Shown here piece after piece: positions 1 through 5,986 of a DNA stretch of 7,097 bases (position 1 is its first letter; each line of letters begins with the position of its first letter). Below the pieces are notes generated by a model that did not search any database, was not told the origin of the DNA, and worked only from the letters and a program-made list of their open reading frames with translations. The stretch is from Pseudomonadota bacterium (GTDB lineage Bacteria > Myxococcota > Myxococcia > Myxococcales > Vulgatibacteraceae), in NCBI GenBank assembly GCA_023436385.1, contig JAEZJH010000297.1:1-7097 (forward strand), read 5' to 3'. Both the position numbers and the translations under genes were made by a program.

Positions 1-2
1 CC

Positions 3-2396
3 CCGTACCCGATCCCCTACACCACCTCGACCTCGCCCCGAAACTTCATCGCCGGCTGGTGGGACGACCACACGGTCTCCGCCGGGGGCTCGCTGTTCCG
101 CTACGAGGTGCGCGGCACCGCCCCGAACCGCGAGCTCGTCTTCGAGTGGATCTGGAAGACCAGCACCACCAGCGATCTCGACGACGGCGGCCAGCACCAG
201 GTGGCGATCTTCGAGGACGGCACCATCGCCATCCGCTGGGCGGAGATCATCGACTCGGGGAAGTACACCTCGAGCCACCGGGCGGTGATGGGGCTGATGG
301 ACGCCGCCGCGAGCCCGCGGTCGGTGCCGTTCATGGCCTGCAGCGTTTACAACCAGTCGTCGAGCGCCAGCTGTGACAGCAGCGTGTGGACGAAGAACCT
401 GACCAACACGGAGGCGATCTTCACCACCCTCCCCAACCTCCAGGTCCTCTCCACCTCGACGCTGGTCGAGGGCCTCTCCGGCCTCGACCAGACCTTCACC
501 GCCACCGTCTACAACTACGGTCCGTTCGCCACCTCGGCGCGGGTCCAGTTCTACGTCTCGCCGGACGACAAGTTCTCCGACGACGACGTCCTGGTCGGCA
601 CCACCCCGGAGGTCCAGATCGGCGCCTTCGCCGAGCGGGTGGTCGAGTTCGAGAAGGCCTTGCCGCGGGAGCTGACGGTCGGCCGCTACTACCTCCTGGC
701 GGTGGCCGATCCGGAGAACGCGGTGAAGGAGTTCGTCGAGGACGACAACGCCGGCGGGGCCTTCGGCTTCAACGTCGTCGAGCCGCTCCCCGACCTCTCC
801 GTCCTCCGGCTGGGCGCGCCGGCCTCCGGCGCTCCCGGCTCGACCATCGGCGTCGACCTCAGCGTGCAGAACCTCGGCAACCTGGCCGGCCAGGACGTCC
901 CCTACGCGGTGGTCCTCTCCGAGAACGAGGTGATCTCCGCCTCGGATCAGGTCCTCCGCGAGGGCACGATCACCGTCGACTGGCTCGCCACCGTGGAGGA
1001 GTCGCTGGCGGTGACCATCCCGTCCGGCACCCTCCCCGGCCTCTACTACGTCGGCGTGGTGATCGACCCGTCGGGCACCGTCGTCGAGTTGGACAAGCTC
1101 AACAACGCGGCCCGGGCCGAGCGGCCGTTCGTGGTCTCCGTCGACGGCCTGGCGATCCTCACCGTCGCCCCCACGTCGATCCAGGTCGGCGCCGAGTTCT
1201 GCATCCCGCTGGTCGCGGAAGGCGGCGACGGCGTCTACACCTGGAGCCTCGCGGCGGGGAAGCTGCCTCCCGGCATCGACCTCCTCCCCGGCGGCCAGGC
1301 CGGCGGCGCGGCCCTCTGCGGCCGCCCGACCACCGTGGGCCTCTACGACTTCTCCCTCGAGGTGGTCTCCGGGAACCTCGGCGCCACGACGGAGATGACC
1401 ATCGAGGTCGAGCGGAACACCCTCGCCCTCGGGATCTCCGGCCGCGAGCTACCGACGGCCCGGTTCCAGACGGCCTACGAGGCCGGCCTCACCGCCTTCG
1501 GCGGCACCCCGCCCTATACCTGGACGCAGCTCGACGGCCTGCTCCCCGTCGGCCTCTCCTTCCAGTCCGACGGGGTGATCTTCGGCACGCCGCTCGAGGC
1601 CGGGACCTTCACCTTCAAGGCCTCGGTCACCGACGCCGCCAACCGGACCGCGACGGAGACGATCACCCTGCTGGTCGCCCCGCCGTCCCGGGTCACCTGC
1701 GCCACCCGGACCCTGGGCACCCTCGCCCTCGGCGAGTCCTTCGAAGGCAAGCTCCTCGCCGCCGGCGGCACGGGCGGCTACGAGTGGACCACCCGTAGCA
1801 CCCGCCGGATCGGCGACTCGGGCGCCGTCGCGCTCGACGAGGCGGCGCCGCCCCCGGGCCTGATCCTCGGCGTCACCGGCGAGATCACCGGCAGGCCGGA
1901 GCAGGTGGGCAACTACATCTGGACCGTCGAGGTGAAGATCGGCGCCGACTCCGACATCTGCCCGATCACCGTGGCGGTGAACGGCCCCCAGGGCCTGACC
2001 GTCGTCACCACCCAGCTGCCCAAGGCGGTGCCCGACCGCGAGTACCGGGCGCAGCTCCAGGCGATCAACGGCGTCGGCACCCTCACCTGGACCCTGGCCG
2101 CCCGTGCCTATCTGCCCGAGGGGCTCTCCCTCGACGCGACCGGCGTGATCTACGGCAAGCCGACCGTCGCCGCGCTCCAGGGCGCCTCCGGCCGCACCTA
2201 CGGCTTCTTGGTCGAGGTGCGGGACGGGCGGAACGTCAAGGGCACCGAATCCCTCGCCGTGACCGTGGCCCCCGAGGCCGAGGGCACGATCGAGGAGGTC
2301 AAGGTCACCAAGGACGAGGGCTGCTCGGCGGCGGGCGGGGGCTTCAGCCTCGCCGCCCTGGGCCTGGTGATCGCGGCACTGCGGCGCCGCCGCTAG
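3..2396 (+). CDS. Secreted surface protein with CARDB-like and putative Ig repeats and MYXO-CTERM anchor (5' partial)
   Basis: The reading frame is open to the left edge (first full codon at 3), so the signal peptide and true start lie outside; 797 residues are visible. Residues about 18-140 (GWWDDH, then APNRELVFEW) resemble the nidogen-like or lectin-like domains common in myxobacterial exported proteins. Two CARDB-like beta-sandwich domains follow at about 143-260 and 261-381, each ending in the typical V-E-(x)-D-(x)-N-N/A type motif (EFVEDDNAGG, VVELDKLNNAA). Four putative Ig (He_PIG-type) repeats cover about 382-471, 472-560, 561-659 and 663-756, each with YTW/YEW/LTW, then LP-x-G-(I/L) and G-x-P motifs. 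The tail has GC at 773-774, a Gly/Ala/Leu hydrophobic segment and a terminal RRRR, which fits a MYXO-CTERM signal cut by myxosortase with the Cys as anchor. Apart from that Cys, cysteines fall in apparent pairs (113/124, 400/439, 566/653). Likely an exported structural or adhesive protein; the exact ligand is unknown. Confidence 0.85.
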   Translation, partial: PYPIPYTTSTSPRNFIAGWWDDHTVSAGGSLFRYEVRGTAPNRELVFEWIWKTSTTSDLDDGGQHQVAIFEDGTIAIRWAEIIDSGKYTSSHRAVMGLMDAAASPRSVPFMACSVYNQSSSASCDSSVWTKNLTNTEAIFTTLPNLQVLSTSTLVEGLSGLDQTFTATVYNYGPFATSARVQFYVSPDDKFSDDDVLVGTTPEVQIGAFAERVVEFEKALPRELTVGRYYLLAVADPENAVKEFVEDDNAGGAFGFNVVEPLPDLSVLRLGAPASGAPGSTIGVDLSVQNLGNLAGQDVPYAVVLSENEVISASDQVLREGTITVDWLATVEESLAVTIPSGTLPGLYYVGVVIDPSGTVVELDKLNNAARAERPFVVSVDGLAILTVAPTSIQVGAEFCIPLVAEGGDGVYTWSLAAGKLPPGIDLLPGGQAGGAALCGRPTTVGLYDFSLEVVSGNLGATTEMTIEVERNTLALGISGRELPTARFQTAYEAGLTAFGGTPPYTWTQLDGLLPVGLSFQSDGVIFGTPLEAGTFTFKASVTDAANRTATETITLLVAPPSRVTCATRTLGTLALGESFEGKLLAAGGTGGYEWTTRSTRRIGDSGAVALDEAAPPPGLILGVTGEITGRPEQVGNYIWTVEVKIGADSDICPITVAVNGPQGLTVVTTQLPKAVPDREYRAQLQAINGVGTLTWTLAARAYLPEGLSLDATGVIYGKPTVAALQGASGRTYGFLVEVRDGRNVKGTESLAVTVAPEAEGTIEEVKVTKDEGCSAAGGGFSLAALGLVIAALRRRR

Positions 2397-2406
2397 CACG
2401 GCGAAA

Positions 2407-2437
2407 CCCCACCGCCCGCTTCCGGCGGGCGGTGGGG
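2407..2437. terminator. Perfect 13-bp hairpin after the MYXO-CTERM gene
   Basis: The arms ccccaccgcccgc (2407-2419) and gcgggcggtgggg (2425-2437) pair perfectly around the 5-base loop ttccg, 10 bases after the stop codon. No T-run follows on the + strand; on the - strand the stem is followed by TTT. It may end or attenuate transcription, or protect the 3' end of the upstream message, so that the next gene is expressed at a different level. Seen in sequence; the role is inferred. Confidence 0.55.
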
Positions 2438-2461
2438 GCCGGAACCGGAATCTCGAAAGCG

Positions 2462-2468
2462 AGAAGGA
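2462..2468 (+). promoter_or_regulatory. Ribosome binding site of the Cys-rich lipoprotein
   Basis: AGAAGGA lies 10 bases before the ATG at 2479 and supports that start. It overlaps the 3' arm of a small 5-bp hairpin (tctcg 2451-2455, loop aaag, cgaga 2460-2464), which could partly mask it. Confidence 0.6.
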
Positions 2469-2478
2469 ACACTCAGAG

Positions 2479-3795
2479 ATGAACAAGCTTCGTATCGCGA
2501 TCCCCGGGCTCCTCGTCGCGCTCGCCCTCGCCGGCTGCAGCGACGACTCCGGGGAAACCAGGAAGTCGATCCCCGCCGACCTGTGCGTGCAGCTGGGGAC
2601 CGTCTGCGACGATCCCACCGGGCGGACCAGCTGCGATCCCGCCGACGGCCAGTGCAAGTGCGGCGGCAAGGGCGGCGTGGTCTGTGGCGAGGGGACCGTC
2701 TGCGACCTCGACCTCAACACCAACCCGCCCTCTCCCTCCTGCATCTCCGAGCGCTGCGACGGCGTGGTCTGCGGGCCGACCGAGGCCTGCGACGCCGCCG
2801 ACGGCCTCTGCAAGTGCCAGGGCGTGCTCTGCGGCGAGGGCCAGACCTGCCTCGCCGACGGCTGCTCCGGCGAGGATCCCTGTGCCGGCGTGGTCTGCGG
2901 CGAGAACCAGGAGTGCGACCCGACCGACCGGACCTGCAAGTGCGGCGGCAACACCTGCTCCGCCGGCGAGTCCTGCCGTCGCGACGACGCGGGCCAGGGC
3001 TACTGCGTCGGCCGGAACTGCGTCGGCAAGAACTGCCCCGAGGGCACGGAGTGCAACCCCGTCGACGGCCTCTGCCACTGCGGCTCCACCGACGGCGACG
3101 TCTGCACCGCCGGCCAGGCCTGCGCCGAGGAAGGCGGCGAGAGCGTCTGCATCGGCAAGGACATCTGCGAGGGCGTGGTCTGCCCGGGCAACGCCACCTG
3201 CAGCCCCCTCGACGGCAAGTGCCGCTGCGGCGGCTACGACGCGGCCTCGCCCGTCTGCGCTCCCGACCAGACCTGCGACCTGACCCAGGACCCGCCCCGG
3301 TGCGTCGGCGGCGACGCCTGCCGCGGCGTCACCTGCGATCCCTCCTCCAACCTCTCCTGTGACGGCGAGACCGGCGAGTGCCGGTGCGGCGGCACCGGCG
3401 GCCTGGTCTGCGACGCGGGCCAGGGCTGCATCGACTCGGACGGCGCTCCGGCCTGCGTGATCCGCTGCGACCCCAACACGCCGAACGTGAGCATGGAGAC
3501 CTGTGGTCAGGTGGTCGGCGGTTCGCCCAAGGGCTGCTACCTGAGCCCGGCCGACGGCCTCGCCTACTGCGCCGACTCGGGCAAGCAGGCCGACGGCACC
3601 GACTGCGACGTCCCGACGGACTGCGCCGCCGATCACCACTGCATCCAGGACGGCGACAAGGGCATCTGCCGGCGGTACTGCGACACCACGGTGCCCGGCG
3701 ACTGCTACCAGGAGGACCGTACCTGCGTTCCGCTCGCGGGCCGGCCCGCCAGCCTGCCGAACCTGGGTGTCTGCCTGGTGGTCAGCAACAAGTAG
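2479..3795 (+). CDS. Cysteine-rich lipoprotein with six tandem 8-Cys modules
   Basis: Complete 438-residue protein. The N-terminus is a lipoprotein signal peptide: MNKLR, a hydrophobic core, then lipobox LAGC with lipidated Cys20 followed by SDDSGE; Asp at +3 rather than +2, so export to the outer membrane is possible. After a short linker, residues 36-326 are six modules, each with eight Cys spaced roughly C-x4-C-x5-C-x6-C-x-C-x(4-9)-C-x5-C-x(4-12)-C, with recurring GVVCG, DGxCKCGG and GQxC. Residues 330-432 hold 12 more cysteines in a different spacing. The count is 61 Cys: one for lipid and 60, an even number, for disulfides. The modules recall EGF-like or other small disulfide-rich extracellular folds, but I cannot assign a named family. 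The start is supported by an AGAAGGA site 10 bases upstream. It lies 82 bases behind the MYXO-CTERM gene on the same strand, so co-transcription is possible though a hairpin intervenes. Likely a surface or periplasmic-facing structural, binding or adhesion protein; no enzymatic motif is seen. Confidence 0.88.
   Translation: MNKLRIAIPGLLVALALAGCSDDSGETRKSIPADLCVQLGTVCDDPTGRTSCDPADGQCKCGGKGGVVCGEGTVCDLDLNTNPPSPSCISERCDGVVCGPTEACDAADGLCKCQGVLCGEGQTCLADGCSGEDPCAGVVCGENQECDPTDRTCKCGGNTCSAGESCRRDDAGQGYCVGRNCVGKNCPEGTECNPVDGLCHCGSTDGDVCTAGQACAEEGGESVCIGKDICEGVVCPGNATCSPLDGKCRCGGYDAASPVCAPDQTCDLTQDPPRCVGGDACRGVTCDPSSNLSCDGETGECRCGGTGGLVCDAGQGCIDSDGAPACVIRCDPNTPNVSMETCGQVVGGSPKGCYLSPADGLAYCADSGKQADGTDCDVPTDCAADHHCIQDGDKGICRRYCDTTVPGDCYQEDRTCVPLAGRPASLPNLGVCLVVSNK
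2584..3456 (+). repeat. Six tandem protein-level repeats (8-Cys modules)
   Basis: The modules run (Cys residue ranges) 36-88, 93-129, 135-176, 181-224, 230-275 and 281-326 of the lipoprotein. The DNA keeps traces of duplication: the 11-mer GGCGTGGTCTG occurs at 2674, 2761, 2887 and 3172. Module 1 has longer first loops (x6, x8) and module 6 a longer second loop (x7); modules 2-5 keep x4 and x5 exactly. This points to internal duplication followed by divergence of the loops between conserved cysteines. Confidence 0.85.
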
Positions 3796-3821
3796 CGTTC
3801 CCGCCGACCGACCGTTGGCAC

Positions 3822-3854
3822 CGAGGGCCGGAGCTCGATGAGCTCCGGCCCTCG
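3822..3854. terminator. Bidirectional terminator between convergent genes
   Basis: Perfect 15-bp inverted repeat (3822-3836 and 3840-3854) around the 3-base loop gat, or 14 bp with loop cgatg. It sits 26 bases after the lipoprotein stop and 25 bases beyond the speA stop on the other strand. Only a weak T-rich tail (tcgttc) follows on the + strand. Position between convergent genes and stem strength make a shared terminator the simplest reading. Confidence 0.75.
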
Positions 3855-3879
3855 TCGTTCCTGCATGCGCTCGGTCGGG

Positions 3880-5796
3880 CTAATCGCGCTCGAGATACGT
3901 GTATCCGGCCAACCCCTCCTCGTACCAACGGAGCAGGTGCCGCGACTCCTCGAGGGTCATCCGTCCCTCCCGGAGGGCCACTTCGGTGCTGCGGCGCAGC
4001 CGGGCCACCAGGTTCTCCTTCTGGTAGCTCACGTACTCGAGCACCTCGGTGACGGTGTCGCCGGGGAGCACCTGATCGATCTGGTAGCCGCCGCCCTCGA
4101 CGATCGACACCGAGACGTCGTTGGTGTCGCCGAAGAGGTTGTGGAGGTCGCCGAGGATCTCCTGGTAGGCGCCCACCAGGAACATCCCCAGGTAGTAGTC
4201 GTCGCCCTTGAGCGGGTGGAGCTCGAGAACCTGCTTCACGTCCCGGCGATCGATGAAGTGGTCGATCTTGCCGTCCGAGTCACAGGTGATGTCGGCGATC
4301 ACCGCCCGCCGGGTCGGCTCCTCGTTGAGCCGGTGGATGGGGAGGATCGGGAAGAGGTGATCGATCGCCCAGCTGTCGGGCAGCGACTGGAAGACCGAGA
4401 AATTGCAAAAATAGGTATCGGAGAGGGTCTTCTCGAGGTGCTCGAGCTCCTCCGGCAGGTGGTCCAGCTCCTTGGCCAGCTTGAGGATCTTGTGGCAGAG
4501 CGCCCAGTAGATGTTCTCCGCCATCACCCGCTGGTCGAGGGGGAGGTGCCCGAGGTTGAAGAGCTGGAGGCACTCCTCCTTGAGGTCGGCGGCGTCGTGC
4601 CAGGCCTCGATCAGGTTCTTGCGGGTGACCTCCCGGAAGGTGGCGAAGAGGCTCTTCACCACGTGGGAGGCGCCCTCGGGCAAGGTCTCCGGGACCGCCT
4701 TGTTCTCGAACTCGATCGCCCCCAGGACCTCGGTCACCAGCACCGCGTGGTGGGCCACCACCGCCCGGCCCGACTCGGAGACCAGGGTGGGCACCGGCAC
4801 CTCGGCGGCGTCGCACAGCTCCTTCACCGCATACACGATGTCGTTGGCGTACTCCTGCATCGTGTAGTTCATCGAGGACTGGAAGTTGGTCTGGGAGCCG
4901 TCGTAGTCCACGCCCAGGCCACCGCCGACGTCGAGGTAGCGGAGCGGCGCGCCGGCCTTCACCAGCTCGACGTAGAACCGCCCGCCCTCCCGGAGCGCGT
5001 TCTTCACCGAGCGGATCGCGCTGATCTGCGAGCCGAGGTGGAAGTGGATCAGCTCGAAGCAGTCGAGGAGCTCCCGCTCCCGGAGGAGGTTCATCGCCTC
5101 GAGGAGCTCGCCGGCGGTGAGGCCGAACTTGGAGCGGTCGCCGCCCGAGGCCTCCCAGCGGCCGGTGCCGCGGGAGGAGAGCTTGACCCGGACGCCGATG
5201 TGCGGGCGGACGCCGGTCCGCCGCGACACCTGGGCGATCAGGTGCAGCTCGGAGAGCTTCTCCACCACCAGGATCACCCGGCGGCCGAGCTTGGTGGCGA
5301 GGAGCGCCGTCTCCACGTACTCCTCGTCCTTGTAGCCGTTGCAGACGACCAGCGCCTCGGGGTCCTCGAGGAGCGCCATCACCGCCAGGAGCTCGGGCTT
5401 GGAGCCGGCCTCGAGGCCGTAGTGGTACGGGCGGCCGGCCTGGATGATCGGCTCCACCACCGCGGCGACCTGGTTGACCTTGATCGGAAACACCCCGCGG
5501 TACTCGCCGGAATAGCCGCTCTCCGCGATCGCCGTCCGGAAGGCCTCGTTGATCGCCTCCACCCGGCGCTTGAGCACGTCGGTGAAGCGCAGGAGGAGCG
5601 GGAGGCCGATGCCCCGCTGCTTCACCTCGTCGACCAGATCCTTCAGGTCCGCGCTGGCGCCGGCCGGGCCGTCGGGGTGGATCACCACCGTGCCCTTCTC
5701 CGAGATCCCGAAATACGGGTTCCCCCAGGACTTCACCAGGTAGTTCTCGGCCGCGTCGGCGAGCGTCCACTTACGTGGACCGGCGGAGCTGATCAA
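3880..5796 (-). CDS. speA: Biosynthetic arginine decarboxylase (PLP-dependent)
   Basis: Decarboxylates L-arginine to agmatine with pyridoxal phosphate, the first step of the agmatine route to putrescine and spermidine. From the TTG start it is 638 residues, near the usual 630-660. Fold-III decarboxylase landmarks are present in order: PLP lysine K106 in FPIKVNQ, HFHLGSQ at 251-257, DVGGGLGVDYDG at 289-300 (phosphate-binding glycines), SESGR at 340-344, NFSVFQSLPDSW, catalytic Cys505 in ITCDSDG, and FLVGAYQEILGDLHNLFGDT from 539. The C-terminus (GLAGYTYLE) is also family-like, so the gene looks intact. I place the start at TTG 5796 because GAAGGGAG lies 7 bases upstream and the N-terminus then begins about 10 residues before the conserved W. 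An in-frame ATG at 5826 (648 residues) has no Shine-Dalgarno and lies behind a hairpin; a longer reading to 6045 would run into polX and has Arg/Pro-rich, unconserved sequence. Convergent with the lipoprotein gene, divergent from polX. Confidence 0.96.
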   Translation of the reverse strand: MISSAGPRKWTLADAAENYLVKSWGNPYFGISEKGTVVIHPDGPAGASADLKDLVDEVKQRGIGLPLLLRFTDVLKRRVEAINEAFRTAIAESGYSGEYRGVFPIKVNQVAAVVEPIIQAGRPYHYGLEAGSKPELLAVMALLEDPEALVVCNGYKDEEYVETALLATKLGRRVILVVEKLSELHLIAQVSRRTGVRPHIGVRVKLSSRGTGRWEASGGDRSKFGLTAGELLEAMNLLRERELLDCFELIHFHLGSQISAIRSVKNALREGGRFYVELVKAGAPLRYLDVGGGLGVDYDGSQTNFQSSMNYTMQEYANDIVYAVKELCDAAEVPVPTLVSESGRAVVAHHAVLVTEVLGAIEFENKAVPETLPEGASHVVKSLFATFREVTRKNLIEAWHDAADLKEECLQLFNLGHLPLDQRVMAENIYWALCHKILKLAKELDHLPEELEHLEKTLSDTYFCNFSVFQSLPDSWAIDHLFPILPIHRLNEEPTRRAVIADITCDSDGKIDHFIDRRDVKQVLELHPLKGDDYYLGMFLVGAYQEILGDLHNLFGDTNDVSVSIVEGGGYQIDQVLPGDTVTEVLEYVSYQKENLVARLRRSTEVALREGRMTLEESRHLLRWYEEGLAGYTYLERD

Positions 5797-5803
5797 TTCG
5801 GGA

Positions 5804-5811
5804 CTCCCTTC
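5804..5811 (-). promoter_or_regulatory. Ribosome binding site for the TTG start of speA
   Basis: On the - strand GAAGGGAG is followed by 7 bases (tcccgaa) and TTG at 5796-5794. This is the best Shine-Dalgarno match near the start and decides the start choice against ATG 5826, which is preceded by GC-rich sequence without one. Confidence 0.6.
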
Positions 5812-5829
5812 GCTTCGTGGAAGCATGGC

Positions 5830-5847
5830 CGCCGGCGGAGGCCGGCG
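5830..5847 (-). promoter_or_regulatory. Leader hairpin upstream of the speA ATG
   Basis: cgccggc and gccggcg form a 7-bp GC-only stem around a 4-base loop (ctcc on the transcript), ending three bases before ATG 5826. If transcribed it would block ribosome access to that ATG and leave the TTG site 34 bases further down free. The structure is seen; the role is inferred. Confidence 0.35.
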
Positions 5848-5861
5848 CTGAATCGGACGCG

Positions 5862-5891
5862 CAAATAAGATCGAACGCCCGGCGACTTCAA
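5862..5891 (-). promoter_or_regulatory. Possible sigma-70-like promoter of speA
   Basis: On the - strand TTGAAG (5891-5886), an 18-base spacer and TATTTG (5867-5862) match the -35 and -10 boxes at four and three of six positions. This is the only AT-rich patch of the spacer. Transcription would start near 5855, giving a leader of about 59 bases to the TTG start. Weak match; sigma-factor preferences of this organism are unknown. Confidence 0.35.
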
Positions 5892-5913
5892 GGGGCTTGG
5901 CCACCGCCGGGCG
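5876..5913. repeat. Inverted repeat in the speA-polX spacer
   Basis: cgcccggcg (5876-5884) and cgccgggcg (5905-5913) are perfect 9-base arms separated by 20 bases. The pair brackets the proposed -35 box of speA and lies upstream of polX, a position suited to an operator for a dimeric regulator. In such GC-rich DNA a chance repeat is also possible. Confidence 0.3.
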
Positions 5914-5986
5914 GGCGACCGTCCGCCTTCGACCGCTTTTCCGGCGGCCGGGCGGCCGGCGGGCGCCGGTACCTACCTTCAAAAAC

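Larger units (their letters stand above)
5797..5986. other. Divergent intergenic region between speA and polX
   Basis: About 190 bases separating the two divergent starts. It holds the speA ribosome binding site, a leader hairpin, a weak promoter candidate, a 9-base inverted repeat, and a run of GGCC/CCGG-rich sequence at 5941-5969 that can fold in several ways. No small ORF with family resemblance was seen in it. No strong promoter for polX was found; the only AT-richer stretch is tacctaccttcaaaaac just before its GTG. Confidence 0.6.

Noticed and set aside
386..1798. 470-residue + strand frame inside the MYXO-CTERM gene
   Set aside because: Arg/Pro/Gly-rich out-of-frame reading, typical of high-GC shadows.
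1449..2954. 501-residue open frame on the - strand across the two surface genes
   Set aside because: Spans the stop, hairpin and start of two well-supported + strand genes; sequence is low-complexity Gly/Ala/Arg with no motif.
2584..3456. Possible CRISPR or nucleotide satellite array because of regular repetition
   Set aside because: Repeat units differ in length and sequence, conserved only at the protein level in one reading frame, with no spacer pattern.
2473..3639. 388-residue open frame on the - strand within the lipoprotein gene
   Set aside because: Ala/Gly/Val-rich mirror of the Cys repeats; its apparent periodicity comes from the repeats of the sense gene.
3838..5868. 676-residue open frame on the + strand antisense to speA
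   Set aside because: It is a shadow of the GC-rich speA codons: no family resemblance, composition rich in His, Leu, Glu and Asp, while the - strand carries all SpeA motifs.
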